From Nymphaea colorata (taxonomy: Eukaryota > Streptophyta > Magnoliopsida > Nymphaeales > Nymphaeaceae): a DNA stretch of 64,000 nt. Shown one piece after another: positions 10,756 through 23,700 of this stretch (the stretch's first letter is position 1; each line of letters begins with the position of its first letter). The translations under genes were made by a program, and so were the position numbers. The notes beneath the pieces were generated by a model. It made no database searches and was not told the DNA's origin. It saw only the letters and a program-made list of their open reading frames with translations. The stretch covers positions 22,008,370-22,072,369 of the forward strand of contig NC_045140.1 of assembly GCF_008831285.2 (NCBI RefSeq), written 5' to 3'.

Positions 10756-12718
10756 GGGAGGGTATGCAGTTGAACAAGCGAAGCTTTCGAGTTCATCAAA
10801 TACAGCTTACAAAAAAAAATGGCGGCCGCCCACAATTGATAATTAGCAATTGGTGCACTGTCATTGAACGACGTTCAATCCCCAAGCCGTGGATCATGTG
10901 AGTCGCCCACAATTGATAATAAGCAATTGGTGCGCTACAAACAACAAAACAACTTTTATTATCGTCAAATGCTCACGCATGATTTTGAAACCTTCTTAAC
11001 TTCTTTTAGTATCAATAAAGTAAAGCTAGCCAACAATCAACAATCTGCATGCCACGTAGTGCTGTCTTTCAATAATATAACAAGTTGAGGCTACACTCAA
11101 CATATATAACACAAAATTGCAAAAAGTTGGCGTGCATTTAAACAATGAGCTCAAACTTTTAAAATTTACATCTAAGGTGATCAAGGGTTGGAAACAATTC
11201 TCAAAAACCTCTTTCACGGACTCTCGTTCATGCAGTCGTAGTTAAGCAAGTGTCGAATATGTTATGTTATACGAAACTATTGAAGCCAACTTGATTTTGT
11301 TCAAGGAGGAACCCTTGAGGGAAAACTAGGTGAGAAACATGTAGGGGTCATTTCAACGCGCACAATAGTGATAGAGCCAGAAAATTTTAGCTGAAAGACA
11401 ATAATAGGTCTGGAGTTGACGCACAACCTGTGATACCTTCTTTTTGACTACTTTTATTGGGTTTTGACACATACGTGTTATGTACAAGAACCTGTGCACA
11501 ATGACATGTACAAAACAAGAACCTATGCACAATGCAAAGGTACATAGACTTGTGCATATAACCAGCATTACATGCGGATCTGTTTTATATACAACTTACA
11601 TTCATACTAATATCTAAGTAAGCAATGCCCGAATATTCACACTTATATCTAGATATCCAATTTGACCAATCAAACAATTGGGATGCTTAATATCAGCCGT
11701 TGAACTTAAATTTGTCGTCAGTGGTACCCTTTTGCTTTTATGAAAACTTTTTGAAACAGAATTAAATAATAGAGGACGTTCATTTGTATTGCTGATGATA
11801 TACTAAGCTTTTTGTGGTTAACTAAAAACATCCGTGCATGAGTTTTATTTTTGTCACGTCAATTTGTAAGGTAATAAAATATTACTGTTTTAAAAATGCA
11901 TGTGCATATTCATTCTTATATTCTCAATTTTAGTTAATTGGTCTTTTTTAACGTAAATAAATAATATTTATTTTGCATCAATATTAAAGAGGTTAGTACA
12001 AACTATCAACACAAAAATTTTTTATACTAAAGATGTTTTAGTTATTTTATCTATTTCACCAAACTTAAATATTGATAACCCAAAGGTGCGTTTGATTACT
12101 CAGCATTTGAAATTCATGGATCTGATGTACCTCTAATATGACATGTTAAGAAAGAGACGGAAACCATCCAAATTCAAGTTCTGCAACATTGATCCGAGCT
12201 TGAATGAAGCCAAGGGGAACCTGTTCGACCTGCTTAGATGGTTCTCCCCAAGGAAGAAATTGTAACTCGAGTAAGAACTACGGCGAACAAGATTCTTCAG
12301 TTTCGACGACAGATCCTACAGTTTTCTTTCATTTTCTTTCTCCTTCCTCCTCATAAAACAATATGAGCAATATTTTTTACTTTTGAGATCTTTATTTTCA
12401 AAATTAATTTACACTATTTAAATTATTATTAAATTTTAAAAAATTGACCGAACAGTGAGAAGGAAGGGACGGCAGCCACGTGTCGGGGTCCACCAAAGTG
12501 GAAATCAATTAAATGGAGGGCTTTTGAAGATTCTAATGGGCTTGACGGTTGCATACTTTAGTTCGCCACCACCGATCGGCACGTTGGGGCAGGTGACCTC
12601 CACTCGCAAAGAAGGGCCGGCGAAGGAGAGCGAGAGCGGGAACAGGCGGGGTGTGGTGACAGGGACTTTCCCTCTCATCTCTTCCCTTCTTTCCGTTCTC
12701 TCGGCTTCCCGCCGAGCT
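10756..12718. other. Divergent intergenic region between UGT copy 2 and the KH gene
   Basis: The two genes point away from each other, so both promoters lie here. A direct repeat with the core cacaattgataat.agcaattggtgc occurs at about 10829-10860 and 10906-10937, 50-180 bp upstream of the UGT start. The middle (11.8-12.45 kb) is very AT-rich. No coding frame is convincing, and I could not place a clear TATA box for either gene. Confidence 0.55.
10829..10937. repeat. Direct repeat upstream of UGT copy 2
   Basis: Two units of about 32 bp (10829-10860 and 10906-10937) share gcccacaattgataat and agcaattggtgc and differ at one or two bases. They sit in the presumed promoter of the minus-strand UGT. 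Function is unknown. Confidence 0.7.
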
Positions 12719-15700
12719 ATGGAAGCTTCGTTTCCCGCGACAATAGGAAGCAAGCGATCCTCACTCCTCATCTCCTCTACTTCCCTCGCCGCCACCAACT
12801 CCGCCTTCCTCCTCCAATCCAACGGCCAGTCCGCTCCCTCCGCCAAGCGCCACCGCCCCCCGCCTCCCCCCGTCGTCATGCTCCCCGGGCAAACCGCCTT
12901 CCGGCTTCTCTGCCCTTCCGCCCTCGTCGGTGGCGTTATCGGCAAGTCCGGCAGTGTTATCCAGCTCTTCCGCCAGGAGACCGGCGCCCTTATCCGCGTC
13001 GAGGAGGCGGTCCCCGGCTGTGACGAGCGCGTCATCCTCGTCGTCGCTGCCACGAAGAAGAAGGAGAGCAATGCCGCCGAGGGAGAGGGGGAAGTCTCCG
13101 TTGCTCAGGATGCCCTCGTCAGGGTTTTCGATAGGGTTTTGAAGGTCGAAGATGAGAAACCGGCTGCCGGCGGGACCGGGTCGACGGTGACCTGCCGACT
13201 GCTCGCGTCTACGGGCCAGGTTGGCGGGGTCATGGGCAAGGGCGGAAAGGTCGTTGCAAGGATCAGGAAGGAGACTGGCGCCAAAATTAGGGTTTTGCCC
13301 GTCGAGCAATTACCGGCTTGTGCTGCTCCCTCGGATGAGTTGATTCAGGTCAGGGCTCTCCGAGAATGCGATTGGATTCTTTCTTCTCCTTTTCTTTCAC
13401 CGTGGAATTCTTCCCCTAGGTTGCTATGTTTGAACTCGAGTTTTTCTGCTCTTTAGTGCCTTTGCCTGTACGAATTTTAAGTTCACTTTGTTTCTGTATA
13501 GAATTGCATTTTAAATGGACAGAGAGCTCGGATTGGTTAGTGTGGCCATTTAGTTTCCAATTCTATTGGTTTTCCGCAGGCTGGCATTTCCGAGAGTTTT
13601 GTTTAATCAAACTCATTTAATATGTCTTTCGCGCTTTTGTGCTAACTTTTAGCCCTTTCTGGAATATATGATCAGAATGGTAATATAGTGCGATATCTTT
13701 AGGCATTATTAAATTTATAATAATGTTTTGCCAATTTATAATATATTGTAGAATGTGGGGGAGTCCTTCCGTTATGGTGCTATGGGCATAGGGGACATAT
13801 TTATGAATTTTGCTTACTAGGCATAAGGGATATGTAATATGAAAGGTTCTCCATGGATCGTGTGGTAGCTCCACTGGTCAGGTAATTGTCCCTCGCTCAT
13901 GGTTCGTGTATGTGGACGAACTGGTCGATATCTTCAGTGGTTTAGCTCGTGCGTCGTACCGTATTGCCAACTCTAGATTGTGGACAGAATGGTTAGGTTA
14001 GTTTAAAAGAGTGTTGTTTGATTCCTTACGAATCCGGAGGACATGTTATTTGTCAAAAGAATGTTTGAGAGTCTGGTTAAAAAAAAAAAAACATGCTCTG
14101 ATGTTCATAATATGAAGAAATGATAGGAAGCAGCTTCTAATAGTGGGTGATCTTTATTTCGTTGACGTAGGAGGTGGATTTCTGGTGGATTTCAGAACAC
14201 TATTGGGCATTTGGATTGTTCAACTGTTGTTGGAAAAATATTGGATTATTTCGTTTAAGTAGGAGGTATATTTCTGGTGGATCTCAGAACATTGTTGGCC
14301 ATTTAGATTGTTTAACTGTTGACAATTTGAGTTATGACGTCTTAGAAAGGAGGAAAGGAAGTAATGAATCTTTTTTCTGTTATCTGGTTAAAGTGTGGAG
14401 TCATCACAATTACATAGCTTGGCAGCATTGTTTATGTAAATTGATGTGATTCAGGTGGATTAGGAAGTTAGTTTTTTATTAGTCTACTACACTAATGGAT
14501 AATATTTATGTAAAGGTTTATGCATTCGATCCTTTCAAGATTATCATTTTGGCAGATTGTGGGAGATGCTTCAGCAGTAAGGAAAGCTCTCATAGCTGTA
14601 TCACGGTGTCTTCAAAACAATCCACCATTGGATAAACTTCAATCCATGGCAAATAGACCTGTCGGATCACTTCCTCATGGCAGCTTTGGCAACGTACGTG
14701 GTGAGCCATCTTCAAGAAGGAACTCTTTGCCCATGACTGGTGCATCTGCTTCTGGTCCATCTTCTCGAGGTGCTGTGGATCATCTTCCAGGAGGTCACTC
14801 GTTGAGACTAGAAGGGGCTGATGGTATTTCATCCTCGGGTCAAAGAAGGGGTCAACAAGAGGTTGCTTTTAGATTGGTTTGCTCCGATAACATGGTAGGC
14901 GGTGTAATTGGCAAAGGGGGAGCTATTGTCAAAGCATTGGAGAATGAAACTGGAGCATCTATAAGTGTGGCTCCACGCGTGTCAGACTCGGAGGACCGTG
15001 TCATCACCATTTCCGCTATGGAGGTTTGTCATGCAGTTCAGCAGTCTGAAAGAGCTGACCTTTTCTTTCCTTATTTGTTTTTTCCAATATTCATCATTTA
15101 TTTATTGTGCAGTATCCAGAATCACAATTATCTCGTGCACAAAATGCTGTCATTCGTGTTCATGCTAGATCTGTAGAAGCAGGTTTGGAGAAAGGTTTAG
15201 TGCAAGGCTCAGAGAAGGGTGATTCTGTATCTGCCAAGGTTCTTGTACAGGCAGATCAAATTGGGTGCTTGCTTGGTAAAGGTGGCACAATTGTTGCAGA
15301 GATGAGGAAAGCAACTGGGGCTAGTATCTGGATTTTCAGACAGGATCAGGTCCCAAAATGTGCTTCCAAGAATGATGAATTAGTACAGGTATGTGCCTCA
15401 CACATGGTTGTGGTACTTTTAGAATCAAAGGTTGCAATACGTTTTTCTGTTCTTTCTTAACTGCTAGAAAACTACTAAATTTGAGTGATGATCATGTATT
15501 GGCCAATGACTAAAATATCATGTCCTATTCAACACCTGCTTTTTTGAATAATATTTGTTTCACATTGTTTGCATTTCTTTCTGAAGTTAAAGCATGCTAG
15601 TGCATGCAACATTTATGAAATCAGTTTGTGCGATATCTATATTCTCTTGAAAATTGAAGTCCACTGCTGAAAGGTTGTTACTTGTTAACATTCAAGATCA

Positions 15701-18700
15701 GCACCTTTTGTTGTTTGTTTCCTGTAGTTTGCATGGGTTGTTCTTTCTGCAAACGTTCTGGTGTCTTTGTCTCCTTCATTGATGAACATGAATTTTTTAT
15801 CTGCAGATAACCGGCACCATTCAGAGCGTTAGAGAGGCTTTGTGTATGGTGACTTCCAGGCTTAGAGATAACATGTTCCCAAACAGACCTGGTTCAGGAT
15901 CTGCATCTTTACCATCAGCTGTACCTGCCGTTGGTTCTTATGGTGTAGCCCATGAAGCAACCACCACCGGACCATACTCATCACACAATTTTGAAAAGCC
16001 TTCTTCTCTGACTCTTAGTATTGACAGTTTAACATTGCCAATCTCCGATAAAGCTGGACTTTCAGACAGCTTTAACCATCTATCATCAACAAAGTTATGG
16101 GAGCCACAGGTACAGTTGCATTTTTTCCTTTGTCATAGGAATGTTACCTCTCCTTGTTGATGAAAATGCTCCTCCATAAGTGTTCGTCTGATTATGCAAC
16201 TGTGGTATGTGCTTCTGGCCTGGCACATATGATGGTGGAATATATGGTGAAACCATTAACCTTTTTCTCTTTTTTTTGATCTTGTAACTTGTAACTCCTT
16301 AAAAACCTGGGGGAGGCTGAATGAAGAGGTTTGGGTAGAGGTGTATCCTAGCATTCGCTGATATTTTTGTGTGCTTGTTATTAACTCTTATAGACCTTTG
16401 GCATGCTTATATACAGCTTTTTGGTCAAATGCAGGTGCTCACACACACACATATATCTATACAGATAAAGAAGAGATATTTGCAAAGAACTGTTCAATGT
16501 TTGATATATTTAACCTCTTAATATTTTGAAAATTACAATTGTCTGTCTGTAAAATAATTCACAGGCACATGCTTCATCAGTGAAAATTATTCAAAAATAT
16601 TTTAAAAAAAAAATCTTACAGAAAAGGAAATGCACAAACCACATTTTTTAAGTTAACTTCACAATTCACATCTCTCTCTCTCTTTATCTCTCTCATTTGT
16701 CTTCACACAAAAAGGCAAAATCATAGAGAGACTAGCAAAAGATACAAATTTTAGGAAACTCTTTATTCATAGGTATTTTCGCTTTTATTAAGGGTAAAAT
16801 AAATATATTTTGATGTTTTTTTATCATGAAGCATGTGTTCCAAATTATTTTATAAAGTTAGGAGATTATTTGTGATTTCTCAAACATTAGATGGTTAATT
16901 ATGTATATTGCAAAAATTTGGTGGTTACTTGTAAATTTCTATGAAGAGAATACCTTGTATAAAACTAATAAACAAATAAACAAAGTAGCGAACATACTTG
17001 AATTCCTTGTATAAATGTTTGTGAGAATGATCTAGCAAACTTATTGTTCTTATACTTCTTCATCGTCTAATGTGGAGGGAACAATATGAAAAGACTATGT
17101 CAAGAGTGTGCAACTCATGTTCTCCATGTAAATCAAAGTCCTCTAGGTTTACCTCCCAAAACCTTGATGATCTACAGCTTCATCACTGTATCAATCATGT
17201 CCAGCCTAATATCTAACTTGAAATAATAGAATCAAAGTTGAATTTTTAATTTTTTAGTATAGAAGCTAAAAAGTACTTATAATTATTAGATATGTGCTAA
17301 AGTAATCATAGGTTAGTGAATGTAAACCAGATCATCTTCTCTTTTTCTGGAATTTTGTTTCTTTCAATTTTGTGAATTTAAGAATATGTGCTCTAACTTC
17401 TTCTACAACTTGATGTAGTGGGCTTAGACAGCGAATTCTTTCCAAGATATTGGAGGATAGGTGTCTTTGGTTCATATGATACCCACCAGTTGATGGGGTA
17501 TTTGTTGTCCGTTGCCATAATTACTGGTAATGAATCAAGTTGAAAAATTTCTTAAGACACTTTTTTATTTGCTTTAGAGCGTGGGGATCCCTAGAAGGCC
17601 CTTCCAACAATAGCGTCCTATGTCTTCATATCCTAGGACCGTTCTTAGAGTCTAGACACAACCAACACCTCCTGACTACCACTTTGTCTATAATAATTTA
17701 ATGGAGGAAGTATGCCATGCAATGCAAAGGTGTATTGATTTTATCTGATTTTTCAACAGAAAAATGAATGTATCTGATTAAAAAATTCTGAATCTAGTGG
17801 AACATTCTTTTGTTCAAGCTTGAATGTTATATTTTTGAAATCTCCCAATCATATTGTCGCACATTTCATAAACTTTATGAATCATGAGTACTTTTTTGTC
17901 ATCCTCTCTTAACATCTACATCTTGCCAAATTGCTGCTGAAAATTGGATAAAGTTTGACTTTACCGACTGTAAATCATCAAAAATGCATTTTTTTTGTTA
18001 CTTTGGCCTTTGCATAATCTTCATTATTATAGAAATCTCATCGGCTATCGGTCACGATTATTGTCAATGCTTTCTTGAGCTGCTTGATTTTTTCCATCAT
18101 AACAATTAGAGAACCAAAATGAATCTCATCAATCTTCAGTAATTTAGGTTCAGAATAGTTATTAAATATGAAATGATTATGATGATGATTCATGAGAAAA
18201 TTTCTAATGTTTTGGAATCTTGCTGTATTTCCTCACTTTATGAGCACAATTCTTGGGCATGCTTTGAGTTCTAAATTTAAATTATGTGCTACAGAAGAAG
18301 TTTAAAAAATATGAAAGTCGCTGTCATCGCTTGTCAAACTCGGGCCTGCACAGTTATGAAAGAGGTCATTACTAAGGATTCGCAATTTTGCACCACATTT
18401 TTCTCACCAACTTCTTTTATCACTTCCGTGAATAGACTCCTTAAATACTTGACATCTTCATACTCTCTATATATGTGACATATCAATAATTTTTAGCAAA
18501 AAAGGTTGGCCCATTGAATGACTAGTTAATAAAATTTATCAACAGTCACCTGTGTACTATTTCACGCATCATAAATGTGGATGCTCCACATCCTGCCTAT
18601 GCTTTATTTTTCGTAACATGTTTTAAGTTTACCCTTTTTGTGGTAGAATACTGTTTTTAGCTTTTTTGAGCTAGGGGAACATTAGACACATAATTGGCTG

Positions 18701-20702
18701 TATTACAATCAATCAACGATGTAATCCTAGCTTTTCAAGAAATTTTTTTAGCCATATGAAGAGGAACTGAACTTACCAAAAAAAAAAAACTAGCAATCTG
18801 TTTTATCCGATTCTGCTGTCCTCGTATTTTTGGTGATGATCCTTGTATTTTTGCGCTGGTTCACTGCTAGCAAAAGGGTATGGACGTAGTTGACCTGTGA
18901 ATTGGACTTGGAGCACCTGACTACCATATCAAGGGTCAGTGAGTTTACTGGGCAACTCATCAGGGTTATGTCATAAGTTTTTTATATTGTATCTTTACTA
19001 CCTGAAGAAGTTAAACATATCTAATAACAACTATACTATAGTTTATGAACACAACTACAAATTAATAACTATTTAATAGCATGTATTAAATTAGTTTATT
19101 TCTAGCAAAAAAACTAGAGGCTATTTGTTAGTGATATTGAGTAATAGCTCGAACAGTTGCTCGTTTCTGCATGCCACCTTCTTCTTAGTGTGGAGGCTAA
19201 GGAGGAATATATAATTGGTTCATACATGACATCTCTTTCTTTTATCAAAGGTTCCACCAATTGATACGATGCCCCAAATAACTGAAATTTAATTTTGTGC
19301 TGGATGAAACAGTTTAATATTGAGAGATGCGAAGCAGATTCGGCTGATCCAGAACTGAGTCCTCTGTTACTCGATCGTATTTGCGTCAGTATTTTGATTG
19401 TACTCCAGTCCCTTGAAAAAAAAACAGGTTGAAGGATAAGAAGATATGTATAGAAAAATAAAATGATTTTGTTATTAGCTTTATAACTAAAACAGTTGAA
19501 CTTATTAACAAAAACTTGCCATTGTAATATAGTTTATACTTGAGCACCCTGAATTTACTGCATGCTCAAGAATGCTGTCATAGAAATGTATTTGTTGATT
19601 TTAATAATTTATTATGTTGGTCTTGTAACGAGTCATGGGCAAAATTCATCTATCCTGTGTTATTTGAGAAGATATAGGTCATCTGGTCCTTGGCAGCAAA
19701 ATTGGCTTTATGTGCTTGGCCTTCAATATTGCCTTTGTCTGTCCTGTTGAGTCCTGAATTTGGCCTATCCGTTTGTTCTTGGTAATTTTTTGTTTGCATT
19801 TGTTAGCAGTTTTACTGCTGAGTTTTTCCTGGTCCCTTTAACGTTAGAGAGAATTTGTCTATAACAGGCATTGACAACGGGGAATCAGAGGAGCATTCCA
19901 GATATTGGGCAAGTTTTATCTACAGTGAGAAGCGGAACAGATACTGCAAGGTCGGTATTTTCTATTATTTTTTCTTTCTTTCACTAAAGTATCAGATATC
20001 GTAAAAGTTTTTTTGATGGGTTGCAACGGTTGGCTTGACGACTAATACACCAGAAGTTGATGTGTTCACTCGTTATTACACTTTATTAAATTGCACCCGT
20101 TCTGGTGCTTTGTTGGAAAGTTCTTTTATTTGTCAAGCTCATGGATATTTCTTGAAAGCTGCATACGTTTGTGCACTCAACGAGCCGATTGTACTGGATG
20201 TTTTAGTAGGGAGTTTATACAAGTGAAGCACTTTTGCATGTTTTTAGTAGGGAGCTGTTTGTCCATGAGGTTCTCGGGAAGCTTACTTTTTTTCTTATGC
20301 AGTGCAAGCAAATCTGCAGTTATCACTAATACTACCGTAGAGATCTCAGTTCCTGAACGTGTTTTTGGTGCTGTTTACGGAACGAACGGAAGCAACCTAA
20401 ACATTATCAGACAGGTGGGTTTGTCTTAGATGCACTGACGATAGTCCGAGAAATATTGTGTCATGCGGATGCACAGATGCCACGGTTTCTTTTCTGCATT
20501 CCGTGATTTGTTTTCCATTGCTGAGTGAGTTCGTTATCATCAGATTTCTGGCGCAAAGGTCATAGCGCATGATCCACTTCCAGGAGCAGCAGCAGGCACC
20601 GTCATCATATCCGGAACTCCAGAACAAACGCAGTCAGCACAGAACCTTCTTCAGGCTTTCATTCTTAGCGGGCCAGGAATAGCAGATCTTAGAAAAATAT
20701 GA
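12719..20702 (+). CDS. Five-KH-domain RNA-binding protein, HEN4/RCF3-like
   Basis: Exons 12719-13348, 14556-15023, 15113-15388, 15807-16109, 19868-19950, 20303-20414 and 20544-20702 join in phase to 676 codons plus TGA. KH domains bind single-stranded RNA through a GxxG loop. Here the loops are GKSG (75-78), GKGG (173-176), GKGG (329-332), GKGG (421-424) and GTNG (613-616, no lysine). This five-KH layout, with a Ser/Gly-rich linker after KH2 and another before KH5, is that of plant HEN4/RCF3-type nuclear proteins, which take part in pre-mRNA processing. An N-terminal KRHRPPPPP patch may help nuclear entry. The start is the first Met of a clean GC-rich exon; the open frame continues upstream but looks non-coding. 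Intron 4 is long (3.76 kb) because it holds a transposon relic. Which family member it is remains open. Confidence 0.93.
14157..14321 (+). repeat. 73-bp direct repeat in intron 1 of the KH gene
   Basis: Units 14157-14229 and 14249-14321 both start tttcgtt and contain ttctggtggat.tcagaaca, with a 19-bp spacer and about ten differences. No coding role is expected since both lie in the intron. Confidence 0.8.
16110..19867 (+). other. Intron 4 of the KH gene, enlarged by transposon DNA
   Basis: The 3.76-kb intron starts with GT after a CAG exon end and stops at a clear AG. Its middle holds a minus-strand hAT transposase relic (about 17290-18600). The flanks are AT-rich, with a short CA/TA repeat near 16440. 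I could not find the terminal inverted repeats by eye. Confidence 0.8.
17290..18600 (-). mobile_element. Decayed hAT-family (DUF659-type) transposase
   Basis: Read on the minus strand from right to left, the stretch follows the order of plant hAT transposases of the DUF659 type. It shows [13 protein letters not shown] (about 18388-18427), then [10 protein letters not shown]. Next come [19 protein letters not shown] and the following [15 protein letters not shown] (about 18060-18180). LHCMAYFL follows (about 17708-17731), then [19 protein letters not shown] (about 17440-17500) and a stretch like [12 protein letters not shown] (about 17300-17390), which corresponds to the C-terminal dimerisation region. 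Many stops and several frame changes show it is dead. It lies antisense within KH intron 4. Intact relatives cut and paste themselves and leave 8-bp target duplications; none was located here. Confidence 0.8.
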
Positions 20703-23700
20703 TGCTTGTATGCATGCCAAGAAAATTTTCCGTTTCTGCTTGTGTACTATGATAATTTATAACAATTATAGTTCAGAGTTGAAATTTAAAATCCCAGGTT
20801 GGTTTTCCATTGTCGTTGATCCGTCAATTTCAGACACATCTGCCTTCCCATATTCACCATGATCGACGAGGTATAAAAATGAGCATAAAGAAATAACTGT
20901 ATCCGCTTCAATATAATGAAAATCAGCGTTTAGACGTTCCAAATGAATGTAAATATTCGTCGAATACACGCGGCAGTTTTTCTCTCAATAATGATGGGCA
21001 TTCAAACCATTCTAGCCCTGAGTGATGTTGCCATTTATTTCGTCGTGAAATGTTTTGCTGCGGTACCAGGAAGGTTTTTGATTGCCCTTTTGCCTTTATG
21101 TGTGATCAGGCGAGTTCTCGAGTGATTCTCGGGAGCTTTCCAAACGATTTTTTGGGAATTTCTGTTTGTTGAATATTCTTTGAATTTTTATCACACGTCG
21201 AAAGTGTCCGTTTCATAAATATTTTGCTAAAAGAATTTATGTACCCGACTCGGACTCGGATTGGCTGAAGATTGATTCAGAGTCGAGACTCAATGACTCT
21301 CGGCTAGGTTAGGTAATAATTTCGATAGAGCATTTTTTCTAATAGATGAAGAGACAAGCCTATTGGTATTTTATGGTCAATTTTTCCATCAACTAAAACT
21401 GAATAACATATACTATGAGTATTTGTGTATATTTAGAAAAGTTTGTGATATTTCATCATAAAAAAAAATAACAAACTTTCAGTATTCAGCAATAAAAAAG
21501 AATATGTAATTAGTTGCTAACTCTGTAGTCCCTGACTCCTAACCCAGTAAATGGACGATCCTAGCTGACTTGGGCGATTCGCGATTGAGATCACTCATAT
21601 GAGTGTGCCTATCATGTCTGAAGGAGATCTGTACTTTATCAAAATGAAGATGAGAGAAGGAAATTGGTCTGGTAGGTCAAAATAAATCCCCAGGCTGAAC
21701 CCTGCAAGAAGAACAGGAAAACCCCTTTGTTGCACTTACAGCAGCCCCTCAGACATGCATAGGCATCTCATGAATGTCGTTTCAAGTGGACAAGCAAAAA
21801 AGTGAGCAGACTGCTCTCTTGCCGCTAAACCTTTCACATGAGATCATAGAAAAGACGCAGCAGCAGATGTAAAAAGCAGCTGCTGTTGCAGGATAGGGGA
21901 TCATAGTGAAACCCGCAGAAGCAATAGGGTACTTGCATGGTGATGAAATCTATTGCGTCGAACAAGTATTTGTGGTGTGCACCAGTCATGGAAGACAAAA
22001 AGAAATGCATGCATACGTTTTCAAGTCCATTTCATAATTCTTTAAGCGACAGCTTATAATTCATATGAAATGGCTATATATGGGCAATGTCTGATTGATG
22101 GAAAAGGAATATTTCCGTATCTTGGACGGTGAGCAGGAATTCGTTCACTAGAAGTTAGGCTGGAGCATGGTCCCCAAACTCGTACACTAGAAGGTAGGCT
22201 GGATTCGAGTTCTTAAATTCGTTCTCTACCCACACCAGTCCATTAGAATTTTCATTCAAAAACTTGAAATCATGCCGTGTTAACTCAAAAAAAAAAGGCA
22301 ATTATATACCAGACCTGAGCTAGCGACTTAAGGGCTCCTCAGCCAGAAAATTCCTTGCACTCTGCCATTCTTGCAGAACTGTTTAGATCCGTGAATCACA
22401 ATTAGTTGATAAAACATATTGCTGCCAAATCATGATTAATCAGCTCGTAATACACGAATCACAATTCATATATGTGGCAAACATAAAACTAGGATTTTTA
22501 AAACTTTCTACTTAGTTAGTATCATATATACGCATTATTTTCTCTTTCAAGCGTCACCATCAATAATCTCTCATGGCCTTCCTGTTTGTGCCGAAATTGC
22601 GTGGTGCTTAACGGGCGACTGGCTTATTTACAATGGGCAGGAGTGGTCCAGAGGAAGAGTGTATTGACAGAAATGCTTTCAGTATGAGGAGGTTTGGTCG
22701 CTGTTATCGTTGTACCATCTCGAGGCAAAAAGCATCATCTTAAACAGGGTTCAGCTAAAGGACTTTCGATGGAAAGAATGAAGAGCTGAAATTTATATAT
22801 TATATAAACACACTGACATGCTAAGTCCAGCCTTATGCCTGTTGTAAATAATGACTGGACCCATATCATCGCCATCAAGCGACAGTATGTTCTTACGCTC
22901 CTGTTTTTATGGGAATAGAACCTTAGTTGGCATTAACGTACGAGAAAATATTTGGGGAACACGCTAATTATGTGCTATAGGTAAGATGTTGACAATGTCT
23001 AACAATCAACGATCTGAATTTTTTTTCTTTTTAATTTGCTCCTCAAGTGGCATATATTGTTACGCGGTTGAACCACATCACCCTCTTCTTCAATTTTATG
23101 AATTTGGAAATTAATTTTACACCTGACATAAAACTAAAAAATAAAAAACGATACCATATCAGCCTTTTATTTGTATTGATGCGCGAATGAAGAAGAAAAA
23201 AGTTAACGGCTTCCAAATTCCCTGAGGTAAGATTGAACTTGAACTTCTTGCATTTCTGTGCGTCACCAAATTGCTAAGTAGAAGAGATGCAACCAAAGCG
23301 CGCCTTCATTACTCCATAGAAAAATTTAATCACGGTTTAAACTTTCGAAGGAGAAAAAAAAATTGCCGTAGAGACCGGATACAAGACAAATCAGACGGAA
23401 AACCCAAGATGCAAAAAATAGGCCGGGCATCAACACAGAAATGAACTGAATCAGCATCCGTATGCCTGCAATTTCTAAACAGGGAGCTTCTGGGTAGACA
23501 CGTGACAGAACAAACAAGAAGGCTACCACCCACCGCTGCAAATGCCACACAGGTGAATGAAAAAAGGAGAAGCAAAAAATGGTAAAATCTGGTGCCGTCC
23601 CCCGTTGCTATGATCTCGTCTCCGCCCCTCAACTTTCAGATAAAAAAAAAGTCGAGTGAAGATACAAAGAAGTCGCAGTAACATATTGCTGATAACGACT

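Noticed and set aside
12455-12718. Upstream extension of the KH gene's first exon frame
   Set aside because: The frame stays open upstream, but the text is not protein-like and the Met at 12719 begins the recognisable N-terminus.
12505-13309. Two long minus-strand frames over KH exon 1
   Set aside because: They are shadows of the GC-rich coding exon, with low-complexity Gly/Arg/Glu text and no domain.
13862-13990. Possible second SINE head in KH intron 1 (tagctccactggtcagg)
   Set aside because: It has an A-box-like word but no convincing B box at the right distance.
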